A stretch of 55,927 nucleotides of DNA from Ochrovirga pacifica (lineage in GTDB: Bacteria > Bacteroidota > Bacteroidia > Flavobacteriales > Flavobacteriaceae): contig NZ_AFPK01000038.1 of the NCBI RefSeq assembly GCF_000220525.1, positions 1-55,927 of the forward strand. Reading direction: 5' to 3'. Position numbers and translations under genes: made by a program. Shown here one piece after another: positions 16,197 to 25,428 of the stretch. The notes under the pieces were generated by a model, which had not been told where the DNA came from, did no database searches, and worked only from the letters and a program-made list of their open reading frames with translations. How positions within the stretch are numbered: position 1 is the first letter of the stretch; every line of letters starts with the position of its first letter.

Positions 16197-17615
16197 ATGA
16201 AAAACAATTTAAGCCACTTAAAATTTGATTGGGAAGACATAAAAGCTAAATACGGATATCCTATAACCAATTATAATAAAAACATATATCAAAACATATT
16301 TTACAACTTTTCTCATCAAAAAGAAAATCATATTCCTGATATTCTGGAAGCAATTATTTATGAGAAAAGAGAAATACCTACTGAACTAAAATCCTCTTTA
16401 GACATACTAATCAACGAGTTTAGAAATTCTTTTCCTAAATCTGAAAGAGACAACACTATACTTGAAGAAGGTTTTTATTTTGATGATAGGATTGAAGATA
16501 TCATTCAAAACAACATAGATATTGTTGAAAGTGATATTCTTTACGATATTTTAAAATTTAAAACACAAGCCAAAGAGAATGAAGAATCTTTTAGAATAAC
16601 AAAAATTGCAACAAAAGAAGATGCTGAAAACGACCCATATTTAGAAGAAGGAGAAACATATTCTCAACTTAAAGAATTCACCACTTTTGAAGATGGATTA
16701 AATTATATACAAAAGGTTGATGGAATTTCATTTCTAAAGAATGAATTATATAGGTTTTATGAAAATTTTGGAGAAGGTACTAAAGCTATTTTTAAAAATG
16801 AATTAGATGCCATTAATGAGCTTATTAAAAATTCTGAACATGTAGACCCTCTATCTGCTTTCAAAACTGGATTTCATAACAATGACCTTTTGGAATACTA
16901 TAGAATCCATAATGGTTTTTACTTAAAAAAATACAATCAGTTCTACAAAAACCAAAACCATTTTTATCCAATAACTTTTTTTGAAGGAAGATATGCTCCT
17001 GTATACGGGAAATATACTTTATACAAAAAGTGGCTGGAGAAAAAACTCAACTCCTCTTTTTCTAAGGACACTATACAAGACAATATAGTGCTGAAGAATA
17101 CCGCTAAATTCAGCGAAAATCAAATCGAAGGAATTATTAATAGTTTTTGTTTTGATAGTAATTTAAATCAAATATTAATCGACAGGTATACTGAAATAAT
17201 TTTTTGTCATGATCACAAACAGAATATAGCTACAATGGCATTAATTGGAAGTTTAATAGAAGGAATATTGTTTGGTATTTATTTGAATCATAAAATATGT
17301 TTTTATAAAACAAATCAATATAAAAAAATTATGAAGAGTAGAAAACCTAAAAAAACAAATGGAATTCTTGAACTATCATTTGAAGAGTTAATATTGATTT
17401 CTGAAGAAATAGGTATTATTTCTTCTTCTAAAGAAGACATAAAGTTTATTCAAACGAGTAGAAATCACATCCATCCAAAAAAACATTTTGATAATTTATT
17501 TAACAAATTTAGCCCCGAGTACTCAATGAATAAGTGTAAAAACCTCCTTCATCAAATTCTAACTGAACTGTTAAACAACTATAAAACATCTAAAGATGTA
17601 AAAAAATTATCTTGA
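16197..17615 (+). CDS. Orphan protein with HEPN-like C-terminus
   Basis: 472 residues, not recognised overall. It is Lys/Asn/Ile/Phe-rich and predicted soluble. Near the C-terminus a helix ALIGSLIEGILFGI (about 345-358) followed by SRNHIHPKKHF (R422, H426) resembles the two conserved helices of HEPN-type domains, which usually end in R-N-x-x-H-P-like motifs; some are RNases in defence or toxin systems. This assignment is inference from pattern only. The gene is much AT-richer than its neighbours (the 60 bases from 17281 contain 8 G/C) and sits between two copies of a half-terminator, both suggesting recent acquisition. No antitoxin-like partner is adjacent. Confidence 0.6.
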   Translation: MKNNLSHLKFDWEDIKAKYGYPITNYNKNIYQNIFYNFSHQKENHIPDILEAIIYEKREIPTELKSSLDILINEFRNSFPKSERDNTILEEGFYFDDRIEDIIQNNIDIVESDILYDILKFKTQAKENEESFRITKIATKEDAENDPYLEEGETYSQLKEFTTFEDGLNYIQKVDGISFLKNELYRFYENFGEGTKAIFKNELDAINELIKNSEHVDPLSAFKTGFHNNDLLEYYRIHNGFYLKKYNQFYKNQNHFYPITFFEGRYAPVYGKYTLYKKWLEKKLNSSFSKDTIQDNIVLKNTAKFSENQIEGIINSFCFDSNLNQILIDRYTEIIFCHDHKQNIATMALIGSLIEGILFGIYLNHKICFYKTNQYKKIMKSRKPKKTNGILELSFEELILISEEIGIISSSKEDIKFIQTSRNHIHPKKHFDNLFNKFSPEYSMNKCKNLLHQILTELLNNYKTSKDVKKLS

Positions 17616-17621
17616 CGATTT

Positions 17622-17640
17622 ACAGCTCTTTTTGTATCTT
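17622..17640 (+). repeat. Direct repeat, right copy (orphan half-terminator)
   Basis: ACAGCTCTTTTTG plus TATCTT, identical to the 3' arm and tail of the terminator at 16126-16167 but lacking any complementary GAGCTGT upstream, so it cannot form a hairpin. Best read as the original downstream edge of the M3 peptidase terminator, left behind when the intervening gene entered. Confidence 0.65.
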
Positions 17641-17659
17641 AACAAGAAAGCTTTAAGAT

Positions 17660-18088
17660 ATGAGACTTCGCTATTTTCAATATATTTCCTTGTGCATAAT
17701 TCTTATTACGGCTTTGGCTTGTGCATCTGCACCTAATAAAAAAACTGCTGTTACTAAACAAACCAACAGCATTGGCACAGATACTATTAAAATTGTAAAC
17801 GAAGAAGAAGAATACGAAATTATAATTATCGACCCTGGATTTAACACATGGTTGGTAGGAAACGCAAAGCAAAGAGGATTTTACAGTCAAAAATATTTAG
17901 AAATCAAAAATCAGTTTTTAGTAAATCAGTGGAATTTAAGAGTCAATCAACCAAACAGATTTAATGCCAATTTGTATTGCATGAGAATTGAGTACAATCC
18001 GCTGATTGATTACGGTTACGAAGTTAACTATCTACTATATAACTATTTTTTGTATTTTCAGAAAAAGTACCAACAACAATTGATTTAA
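17660..18088 (+). CDS. Small lipoprotein (DUF6146-like)
   Basis: 142 residues. A lipoprotein signal peptide ends at ITALAC (Cys21), so the mature protein is probably outer- or inner-membrane anchored. After a low-complexity linker comes a compact domain with EEEYEIIIIDPGFNTWLVGNAKQRGFYSQKYLEIKN, which I associate with the flavobacterial DUF6146 family; function unknown. Tyr-rich C-terminus (YEVNYLLYNYFLYFQKKY). It is followed, 41 bases later, by the CPBP gene on the same strand. Confidence 0.75.
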   Translation: MRLRYFQYISLCIILITALACASAPNKKTAVTKQTNSIGTDTIKIVNEEEEYEIIIIDPGFNTWLVGNAKQRGFYSQKYLEIKNQFLVNQWNLRVNQPNRFNANLYCMRIEYNPLIDYGYEVNYLLYNYFLYFQKKYQQQLI

Positions 18089-18129
18089 TTCTAGCACTCG
18101 CATATACTTAACTTAGCAACTTACATACT

Positions 18130-18756
18130 ATGATCTCTAACAAACACCTAGTAGAACTCATCATCTTTTTTGTTGCGTTTCCTGTATTTTTAGCAGTGCC
18201 AGAAATTACTGTTTTAGACAAGCTAATTGTATCGATAATTCCGCTAGTGTTTGTTGTTCAAAAAAGCATTTACTACCACAAGTCTTTGTTTAAAAAAACC
18301 AAACAAGTAAAACCTATCAAGTTTTGGAAAAAAGTGGGGTATCGCTCTTTTATAATTTTTACAGCCACTTATATTTACATCCGACACAATGACCCTGATT
18401 TGTTGTTTATTTCCATCACTACTCAGCCTTGGTTGTGGATTAAGATGATGATTTTGTATACTTTTTTATCTGTAATTCCACAAGAATATGTATACCGAGT
18501 ATTCTTTTTTTATCGCTACAGAAAACTTACCTATTCCGCTCAACATTTCTATCTAATCAATGCTTTTCTGTTTTCTATTGCCCATTTAATGTTTCACAAT
18601 TGGTTGGTAATGATCATGACTTTTATAGGGGGCTATATTTTTGCTTTTACCTATTCTAAAACAAAATCTTGGTTTTGGGTTAGCGTAGAACATACCATTT
18701 ATGGCGGTTGGTTGTTTACCGTAGGATATGGAAAAATACTAGGCTTTCCTATTTAA
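18130..18756 (+). CDS. CPBP family intramembrane protease homologue
   Basis: 208-residue polytopic membrane protein of the CPBP (CAAX protease/bacteriocin-processing, Abi) family with about six helices. Motif 1, normally EExxxR, reads Q118-E-Y-V-Y-R123; motif 2 is FSIAH (H152); motif 3 contains H188 in SVEHTIYGG. The first glutamate, usually regarded as catalytic, is therefore Gln. I believe this variant occurs in other Bacteroidota members, so activity should not be assumed. Substrate unknown. Confidence 0.83.
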   Translation: MISNKHLVELIIFFVAFPVFLAVPEITVLDKLIVSIIPLVFVVQKSIYYHKSLFKKTKQVKPIKFWKKVGYRSFIIFTATYIYIRHNDPDLLFISITTQPWLWIKMMILYTFLSVIPQEYVYRVFFFYRYRKLTYSAQHFYLINAFLFSIAHLMFHNWLVMIMTFIGGYIFAFTYSKTKSWFWVSVEHTIYGGWLFTVGYGKILGFPI

Positions 18757-18833
18757 CAAAAACTATAAAAATCAACAAAAAGTAAAAAAACGTTTTATAA
18801 ACTTAGATAAAGAGCTTTCAAGTCGATTTTACT

Positions 18834-18841
18834 TAATTTTG
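18834..18841 (+). promoter_or_regulatory. Possible -7 box for lpd
   Basis: TAATTTTG matches TAnnTTTG 33 bases before the lpd ATG. No good TTTG element lies at the expected distance upstream, so support is limited to the -7 box. Confidence 0.4.
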
Positions 18842-18873
18842 CTGGTAACAATAAATCTAAAAAATACATTTTC

Positions 18874-20277
18874 ATGAGCAAGTACGATGTTACTGTTATC
18901 GGTTCTGGACCTGGAGGATATGTGGCTGCCATCAGATGCGCACAATTAGGATTAAAAACGGCTATTATTGAAAAGTACAGCACAATGGGAGGTACTTGTT
19001 TAAACGTAGGATGTATTCCATCTAAAGCTTTGTTAGACTCATCGCATCACTATCATGATGCTTTAACGCATTTTGACAAACACGGAATTGGAGTGGACAA
19101 TGTTTCATTAGATTTCCCTAAAATGATACAACGAAAAAATGAGGTTGTAGAGCAAACTACTGGGGGAATTACTTATTTAATGGATAAAAACAAAATTGAT
19201 GTTTTTGAAGGTCGTGGCGAATTTTTTGACACCACCCATATCAACATTCATAAAAACGATGGTTCTGTAGAAAAAATAGAATCTGCTAAAACCATCATTG
19301 CTACTGGATCTAAACCGTCTAGCTTGCCGTTTATCAATATTGACAAAGAACGTATCATTACTTCTACCGAAGCACTAAAACTAAAAGAAGTTCCTAAACA
19401 CTTAATTATTATTGGTGGAGGTGTTATTGGTTTGGAATTAGGACAAGTTTACAAACGATTGGGAGCAGAAGTTTCGGTAATTGAGTACATGCCAAAAATC
19501 ATTCCTGGAATGGATGACTTGATGTCTAAAGAACTACAAAAATCGTTAAAAAAACAAGGGTTAAAATTCTATGTAAGCCATAAAGTTACCTCTGTAAGTA
19601 ATACAGGAGAAGGAGTAAAAGTAACTGCTGACAACAAAAAAGGAGAAGAAATTGTATTTGAAGGAGACTATGCATTGATTTCTGTAGGAAGAAAACCTTA
19701 TACCGACGGATTGGGCTTGAATAATATTGGTATAAAAACCAACGAAAGAGGTCAAATAGAAACCGACGAACATTTGCAAACCAACATAGAAAACATCTAC
19801 GCTATTGGTGATGTTGTTAAAGGAACCATGTTGGCTCATAAAGCAGAAGAAGAAGGAACCATGGTGGCTGAATTAATTGCTGGAGAAAAACCACATATTA
19901 ATTACAACCTAATTCCTGGAGTTGTATATACATGGCCAGAAGTTGCTGCAGTTGGTAAAACCGAAGCACAGCTAAAAGAAGAAAACATAGCATATAAATC
20001 TGGAACATTTCATATGAGAGCTTTAGGTAGAGCCAGAGCCAGTATGGATATAGACGGTGTTATTAAAGTACTTGCCGATAGTAAAACCGATGAAATTTTG
20101 GGAGTTCACATGATTGGTGCTCGTGCAGCAGACATGATTGCCGAAGCTGTTGTTGCGATGGAGTTTAGAGCTTCTGCTGAAGATGTTTCTAGAATGTCTC
20201 ATGCACATCCAACCTATACAGAAGCTTTTAAAGAAGCTTGTTTAGCCGCTACAGATGATAGAGCTATTCACGCTTAA
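18874..20277 (+). CDS. lpdA: Dihydrolipoyl dehydrogenase (E3)
   Basis: 467-residue FAD flavoprotein that reoxidises dihydrolipoamide in pyruvate, 2-oxoglutarate and branched-chain dehydrogenase complexes and the glycine cleavage system. The FAD site is VIGSGPGGYVAAIRCAQLG, the redox disulfide is C42/C47 in GGTCLNVGCIPSK, the NAD fold is IIIGGGVIGLELGQV, and the second FAD motif is IYAIGDV. The His-Glu pair is H445/E450 in HAHPTYTEAFKEA. Full length, monocistronic, followed by a strong terminator. Confidence 0.97.
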   Translation: MSKYDVTVIGSGPGGYVAAIRCAQLGLKTAIIEKYSTMGGTCLNVGCIPSKALLDSSHHYHDALTHFDKHGIGVDNVSLDFPKMIQRKNEVVEQTTGGITYLMDKNKIDVFEGRGEFFDTTHINIHKNDGSVEKIESAKTIIATGSKPSSLPFINIDKERIITSTEALKLKEVPKHLIIIGGGVIGLELGQVYKRLGAEVSVIEYMPKIIPGMDDLMSKELQKSLKKQGLKFYVSHKVTSVSNTGEGVKVTADNKKGEEIVFEGDYALISVGRKPYTDGLGLNNIGIKTNERGQIETDEHLQTNIENIYAIGDVVKGTMLAHKAEEEGTMVAELIAGEKPHINYNLIPGVVYTWPEVAAVGKTEAQLKEENIAYKSGTFHMRALGRARASMDIDGVIKVLADSKTDEILGVHMIGARAADMIAEAVVAMEFRASAEDVSRMSHAHPTYTEAFKEACLAATDDRAIHA

Positions 20278-20298
20278 AAAATAATTATTTTTATTTTT

Positions 20299-20335
20299 AA
20301 AAAAGGTCTTAGCTAGTTTTTGCTAAGACCTTTTT
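20299..20335 (+). terminator. Terminator after lpd
   Basis: Stem AAAAAGGTCTTAGC (20300-20313) with GCTAAGACCTTTTT (20322-20335), 8-base loop, 22 bases after the lpd stop. The A/T flanks also allow function on the other strand. Confidence 0.9.
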
Positions 20336-20379
20336 ATATTTAACAAAAAATTTAGAAATCAAATCAATCTACCATAGTT

Positions 20380-21072
20380 ATGTTACAATCAAAAGTTAAC
20401 TTTTTTGTTTCCCTCTTTATGCTATTGTTTTTTTATACCCACGCACAAAGTCATAAAGAAAAAGGATTTTTTATAGATGTAAACGTAAATGCAACGCACA
20501 GAATTGAAGGCGAACAAACAGCATCTCAGTTTCAACGTAAAATCACACAAACAGTAACCAACGGAATTCAATACGGAATTACTGGCTATTACCAAACTCC
20601 CTTTTTAAAAAACACCAGTTTGGGTTTAAAATATTTACTAAACAAAAACCATGGCGAAGAGAACACCTCTTTGTATATTATAGATGGACAACTAGAAGAA
20701 GGCAACCTACAAAACAGCTCCCAGTTGCATTATATAGGTGCTAGTGCTATGTCTTCTTTCCTTTTTGGAGACGATAAAAACGAAGCTTTTTTTGAACCTT
20801 CTGTAGGATATTTTTATTACCATCAAGAAATAGAAATAGATACCAAACAAACCTTAAAAGGAGGTAACATTGGTTTTTCTGCCACTTTTGGTTATTTAAG
20901 ACATATTGGATCTAATTTTTGTATTGGACTTAATTTGGGTTATTTAAACGCCAATTTGGAAACCTACAAACTAAAAAACAATAATGGAGAGAGAAAAATT
21001 GAAGCTTCTAGAAATGCTGCTTTGGTCTTGGGAAGTTTTCACGGAGGTTTTTTAATGAGATACAAAATCTAA
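20380..21072 (+). CDS. Putative outer-membrane beta-barrel protein
   Basis: 230 residues with a signal peptide (cleavage likely after THA, residues 20-22). The mature part alternates polar and aromatic residues in short strands (GFFIDVNVNATHR, NTSLGLKYLLN, FFEPSVGYFYY, GFSATFGYLRHIG, FCIGLNLGYLNANLE) and ends with GSFHGGFLMRYKI, consistent with a small 8-strand barrel. No specific family recognised. Monocistronic; convergent with the dcw cluster and sharing a terminator with ftsZ. Confidence 0.75.
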   Translation: MLQSKVNFFVSLFMLLFFYTHAQSHKEKGFFIDVNVNATHRIEGEQTASQFQRKITQTVTNGIQYGITGYYQTPFLKNTSLGLKYLLNKNHGEENTSLYIIDGQLEEGNLQNSSQLHYIGASAMSSFLFGDDKNEAFFEPSVGYFYYHQEIEIDTKQTLKGGNIGFSATFGYLRHIGSNFCIGLNLGYLNANLETYKLKNNNGERKIEASRNAALVLGSFHGGFLMRYKI

Positions 21073-21089
21073 CTAAAAATAAATACATC

Positions 21090-21127
21090 AAAAAAACGCT
21101 ACAACCTTATAGATTGTAGCGTTTTTT
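21090..21127. terminator. Bidirectional terminator, barrel gene / ftsZ
   Basis: 14-bp stem AAAAAACGCTACAA (21091-21104) with TTGTAGCGTTTTTT (21114-21127), 9-base loop, between convergent genes. It would end the dcw transcript after ftsZ. Confidence 0.92.
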
Positions 21128-21152
21128 AGTTTTTGTTATAATTGTTATTTGT

Positions 21153-23288
21153 TTAATCTACATTATCGTGCAAAAAAGAATTGTTTCTTCTAATCGTAAC
21201 TCCTTCTTCGTTTACTTGAACACTAGACCTCGATAGTTTTTCTACATCTTGTTTGGTGCTTAAATCTACTCCCAGCCTTTTGTAAGCAGGCTCTTTTTCA
21301 ATATCCTCTATCAAATCTTCGTTGTAAGCCGTATTTTTAAAACGGTGATTGTACTTTTTCATAGTACTTTTTCTTTTCTCAGAGGAGTTTCTTAATTCCG
21401 AAATTGTTAAATTTAAAGGAGATACTTGCTCTTCTGATTCAGAGGGTACTTCTTTGGTTTTTCTCACTTCAAACTTTAACTCTTCTTCTACCTTGGGTGT
21501 TTTTTCTTCTTTGCTAACTTTAGGAGTTTCCTCTTTTTTAAAAACAGGCATCGATGCATTTTTAATTGTCGGCTGAAATTCATCCGTTTTGGGCAAGGTG
21601 TATCTTTTAATTCCAAAATCCTCTTCTTCCTCTGCAACTTGTTGGACTTGTGTTTCTGCAACAGGAACATCATCCTCTAAAGTAAATACTTTTCTCTTAG
21701 GAGCTTCATAAACTACTTCTTCCGCATCAAAAACAGGAATATTATTTACATCAATCACCTCTTTAACGGGTTTCTGAACCGTTACTTCTTCAGCATCTAC
21801 CACTGGAATATCAAAAACACTAATACTTTCGTTTTTTACTTCTACCGCTTGATGAACTGGCAAATCGAACACATTAATTTCTTCTTGCTTTTTTACTTCC
21901 TCTTCTTGTTCTAAGACAGAAAACAAATCTAATGTTACATCATTAATCACAAAATCATCTTCTGAAATGGACTCTTCTGCTTTGGGCTTTTCCGCTTGTA
22001 TTTCTTGGCAGTCTACTTTTATATTTTCTATGGCTTGCGTAGTTTCTATCAATTGGTTCTCTAAAGTAGTTTGCTCCGATACTGTGGGCTTTTTGGGAGC
22101 CACAACTTCCTCTTCTTCAAACAACTGATGCACTACTTTTTCTTTTTCTACAGTTTTTTCTATCTCTTCTTCTAAAGATTGCTTTGTTACCTGTTGAGGT
22201 CTTACGTACGACTGCTGATCTTTATCAAAATTATAATGTGCTGTTTGCTCTGTATTAAGTGTATGATATACTTTTTTAATTTCTGTGTTGGTAAACTCTT
22301 TTTGCTGATCGATGGCAAAACCTGTAGCAACAACCGTTACAGCAATTGCATCTTCTAACCCCATGTCTTCACCTACCCCCATAATAATGTTGGCATCGTA
22401 GCCTGCTTCTTCTTGAATAAAATCGTTGATCTCTCCAATTTCATCTAGTGTTACCTCATCAGCACCAGAAACAATTAGCAATAAAACATTTTTTGCACCT
22501 CTAATTTTGTTGTCGTTTAATAAAGGTGAATCCAATGCTTTTACAATTGCATTTTGTGCTCTATTTGCTCCTGCTTCTTTGGCCGACCCCATGATGGCTG
22601 TACCACTGTTAGACAGTACTGTTTTTGCATCGTGTAAATCTATATTTTGCTTGTAATGATGTGTAATTACCTCTGCAATCCCTCTTGCTGCTGTAGACAA
22701 TACTTCGTCAGCTTTAGAGAATCCTGCTTTGAACCCTAAATTTCCATACACCTCCCTTAACTTATTGTTGTTTATTACAATCAACGAGTCTACATTTTGT
22801 CTTAACTCATCAATCCCCTTTTGAGCTTGTTTGGCTCTCATTTTTCCTTCAAACTGAAAAGGCATGGTAACAATTCCCACGGTTAAAATATCCATTTTTT
22901 TAGCAATTCCTGCTATGATAGGTGCTGCTCCGGTACCAGTACCACCTCCCATTCCGGCAGTAATAAACACCATTTTAGTTTGAGAGTTTAACATGGTCTG
23001 AATTTCTTCCATACTTTCTTCTGCCGCTTTTTCTCCTATTTCAGGATTGGCACCAGCTCCTAAACCAGATGTTAAACTAGCTCCTAATTGCACCTTGTTA
23101 GGAATTGGACTATTTTGCAAGGCTTGGGCATCGGTATTGCATATTACAAAATCGACTCCTTTAATATCTTGCATAAACATGTGGTTTACAGCATTGCTTC
23201 CTCCACCTCCAACTCCAATTACTTTAATGGAATTAGATTGAGATTTTGGCATGTCAAACGTAACGTTGTTAAATGATGTTTCACTCAT
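21153..23288 (-). CDS. ftsZ: Cell division GTPase FtsZ
   Basis: Tubulin-like GTPase that polymerises into the Z ring. With the start at 23288 ([15 protein letters not shown]) the protein is 711 residues; an in-frame ATG at 23333 lies inside ftsA and would add 15 unconserved residues. GTP binding: GGGGSNAV (27-34) and the tubulin signature GGGTGTG (114-120); the T7 loop NIDLHD supplies the catalytic Asp residues. The globular part ends near residue 325. A very long acidic linker (about 335-650) includes three 14-residue repeats around [14 protein letters not shown]. The tail ends [10 protein letters not shown], a flavobacterial form. Last gene of the dcw run. Confidence 0.97.
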   Translation of the reverse strand: MSETSFNNVTFDMPKSQSNSIKVIGVGGGGSNAVNHMFMQDIKGVDFVICNTDAQALQNSPIPNKVQLGASLTSGLGAGANPEIGEKAAEESMEEIQTMLNSQTKMVFITAGMGGGTGTGAAPIIAGIAKKMDILTVGIVTMPFQFEGKMRAKQAQKGIDELRQNVDSLIVINNNKLREVYGNLGFKAGFSKADEVLSTAARGIAEVITHHYKQNIDLHDAKTVLSNSGTAIMGSAKEAGANRAQNAIVKALDSPLLNDNKIRGAKNVLLLIVSGADEVTLDEIGEINDFIQEEAGYDANIIMGVGEDMGLEDAIAVTVVATGFAIDQQKEFTNTEIKKVYHTLNTEQTAHYNFDKDQQSYVRPQQVTKQSLEEEIEKTVEKEKVVHQLFEEEEVVAPKKPTVSEQTTLENQLIETTQAIENIKVDCQEIQAEKPKAEESISEDDFVINDVTLDLFSVLEQEEEVKKQEEINVFDLPVHQAVEVKNESISVFDIPVVDAEEVTVQKPVKEVIDVNNIPVFDAEEVVYEAPKRKVFTLEDDVPVAETQVQQVAEEEEDFGIKRYTLPKTDEFQPTIKNASMPVFKKEETPKVSKEEKTPKVEEELKFEVRKTKEVPSESEEQVSPLNLTISELRNSSEKRKSTMKKYNHRFKNTAYNEDLIEDIEKEPAYKRLGVDLSTKQDVEKLSRSSVQVNEEGVTIRRNNSFLHDNVD

Positions 23289-23319
23289 AGTTTTAGGGAT
23301 TTTTGGGGATACAACAATT

Positions 23320-24702
23320 TTACTCAGCTTCATTTAAAAAATCTTTTAGGCTAGAGGTAAATCTCTCTAACCAAGATTTTTTCTTTACTTTCTCTTTTGG
23401 CGTAGTGTGGGCTACGGTAGGTTCTTCTTCTATAATTTCTTCTCTTATTTCGGGCTCTACTTTAGGGGGTGCTTGTGGAATTGGCTCTGGCTCTGGAGCT
23501 TTTTCAGGTACTGGTCTTTTTACCACTTTTGGTTCTTCGGGTAAATTGTCCAAACCATTCATTAATAAACCTACTGCAGTTGCAAATACAGGACTCGATA
23601 AAATTTCATCGGATCCACCTGCCAAATGCTCGTTAGGATATCCTATACGGGTATCCATTCCTGTAATATACTCTACCAACTGCTTTAGATGCTTTACCTG
23701 TGCACCTCCACCTGTTAGTACAATTCCTGCAATTAATTTTCCGTTTTTGGTATCATGTCCATAGTTTTTAATTTCTAAGTACACTTGTTCCATGATTTCG
23801 GTTATTCTGGCATGTATTACTTGCGACAAGCTTTTTAAGGTAATTTCTTTGGGTTCTCTTCCTCTTAGGCCTGGAATCGAAACAATTTCATTTTCTTTGT
23901 TCTCTCCTGGCCAAGCCGATCCAAATTTTACCTTTAACAATTCTGCTTGCTTTTCTATAATCGAAAAACCTTCTTTTATATCTTCCGTAATTACATTTCC
24001 TCCAAAAGGAATTACGGCTGTATGACGTATGATTCCATCTTTAAAAATTGCCAAATCGGTGGTTCCTCCTCCAATATCTACCAAAGCAACTCCTGCTTCT
24101 TTTTCTTCATGACTCAATACTGCTTCGGCAGAAGCTAAGGGTTCTAAAGTAATGGCCGAAAACTTAAGACCCGCATTGGTTACACACCTTCCTATGTTTT
24201 TTATTTGCGATACTTGCCCTACTACCACATGAAAATTTGCCTCTAATCTTCCTCCGTACATTCCAATAGGTTCGGTAACATCTGCCTGACTATCTACCTT
24301 ATATTCTTGTGGCAATACGTGAATAATTTCTTCACCAGGAAACATAACCAACTTGTGCACTTGGTTAATTAAATTTTCGATATCCTTATCATCTATTACC
24401 TCTTCTGCATCGGGTCTTGTAATATAATCACTGTGATGTATACTTCTAATGTGGTGTCCTGCAATACCCACTGTAACGGTTTCTATTTTTAATCCTGAAA
24501 TATTTTCAGCCTCATCTACAGCTTGTTGTATGGATTGAATGGTTTGAGTGATGTTGTTTACCACCCCTCTTTTTACTCCCAAACTCTTGGCTTTTCCTAT
24601 ACCTAAAACCTCTATTTTTCCATATTCATTTTCACGACCAATCATGGCTACAATCTTTGTTGTACCAATATCTAATCCTATTGCAATACGGTTATTCTCC
24701 AT
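23320..24702 (-). CDS. ftsA: Cell division protein FtsA
   Basis: Actin-like ATPase that tethers FtsZ to the membrane. 460 residues. The phosphate-1 motif is GLDIGTTKIVAMIG near the N-terminus, phosphate-2 is VALVDIGGGTTDLAIF, and the adenosine motif is GIVLTGGGAQVKHL. A Pro/Glu-rich linker (about 385-435) leads to a C-terminal amphipathic helix KKSWLERFTSSLKDFLNEA, the membrane-targeting sequence. It lies 9 bases after ftsQ and 31 bases before the ftsZ start, as usual in the cluster. Confidence 0.96.
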   Translation of the reverse strand: MENNRIAIGLDIGTTKIVAMIGRENEYGKIEVLGIGKAKSLGVKRGVVNNITQTIQSIQQAVDEAENISGLKIETVTVGIAGHHIRSIHHSDYITRPDAEEVIDDKDIENLINQVHKLVMFPGEEIIHVLPQEYKVDSQADVTEPIGMYGGRLEANFHVVVGQVSQIKNIGRCVTNAGLKFSAITLEPLASAEAVLSHEEKEAGVALVDIGGGTTDLAIFKDGIIRHTAVIPFGGNVITEDIKEGFSIIEKQAELLKVKFGSAWPGENKENEIVSIPGLRGREPKEITLKSLSQVIHARITEIMEQVYLEIKNYGHDTKNGKLIAGIVLTGGGAQVKHLKQLVEYITGMDTRIGYPNEHLAGGSDEILSSPVFATAVGLLMNGLDNLPEEPKVVKRPVPEKAPEPEPIPQAPPKVEPEIREEIIEEEPTVAHTTPKEKVKKKSWLERFTSSLKDFLNEAE

Positions 24703-24711
24703 GGCCTTAAT

Positions 24712-25428
24712 TTATTTTGAGCACACAATTTGATTGTTGTACTGTATGTCTATTTTTTTAAACGTTGCTGCCATGCTATCCTTTTGTTGATAAGCATAGA
24801 ACACTTTTAGATTTTTTAATTTTTTTTGAAATCCCTTCAACTCTCCCAACAAAACTTGTTGATGGTGGATTCGTGTTGTTAACCAATAGCCTTCTTGATC
24901 CTTTTTAATTGCCACAATTAGTTTTCTTAGAAAATCATCCGTATGAATTTTCTGAATCAATGGAAATACTTCTTGTGGTTGAACCAAGCCATTATTGTTA
25001 TAAATAATCGGAACCCTGGCAGAATAACAATCTGACAAAGGCATTATTTGGCCATCAGCATCTAAATAAACGATTTCTTTTGCGTTTAGTATTCTAGCCA
25101 AAGGTTTGCGCTGAACAATTTCAACGTTAATTTTGCCTAGCACATCTACAGAAACATCAGCAGATGAGACCATTGGATGCGATACTACTAAACTCTCCAG
25201 TTCTTGTAAATTTAGAGAGGATTTTGATTGCTTCTCCAATTCGCCAATATTTTGTATCAACAAGTTATTAACGGTTTCTGTTGTTAAAAACAAATTACGA
25301 TCTTGATTGAATGACACTTCTATTCCTTGTAATTTACGCTGCTCGTTTCTTCGAGACGTAAAACCAAAGACCAATCCTAAGATTAGTAAAAACAACAATG
25401 TTTTTATGTAAACAATCTTTTTCTTCAT
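24712..25428 (-). CDS. ftsQ: Cell division protein FtsQ
   Basis: 238-residue bitopic protein: short cytosolic tail, one membrane helix (about 4-22, VYIKTLLFLLILGLVFGF), then a periplasmic POTRA-type domain with the conserved SHPMVSSADVSVDVLGKINVEIVQRKPLARI segment, followed by the beta domain. It bridges early and late divisome proteins. Sequence is divergent, as is normal for FtsQ in Bacteroidota, so the call leans on position between murC and ftsA. The start codon abuts the murC stop. Confidence 0.9.
   Translation of the reverse strand: MKKKIVYIKTLLFLLILGLVFGFTSRRNEQRKLQGIEVSFNQDRNLFLTTETVNNLLIQNIGELEKQSKSSLNLQELESLVVSHPMVSSADVSVDVLGKINVEIVQRKPLARILNAKEIVYLDADGQIMPLSDCYSARVPIIYNNNGLVQPQEVFPLIQKIHTDDFLRKLIVAIKKDQEGYWLTTRIHHQQVLLGELKGFQKKLKNLKVFYAYQQKDSMAATFKKIDIQYNNQIVCSK

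Noticed and set aside
21600..21900. Possible frameshift or recombination in the ftsZ linker because of its length
   Set aside because: The frame is open through to a normal flavobacterial C-terminal tail, and long linkers are usual in the group.
23289..23333. 15-codon N-terminal extension of ftsZ
   Set aside because: Lies within the ftsA end and is unlike FtsZ N-termini; the ATG at 23288 gives a normal start.
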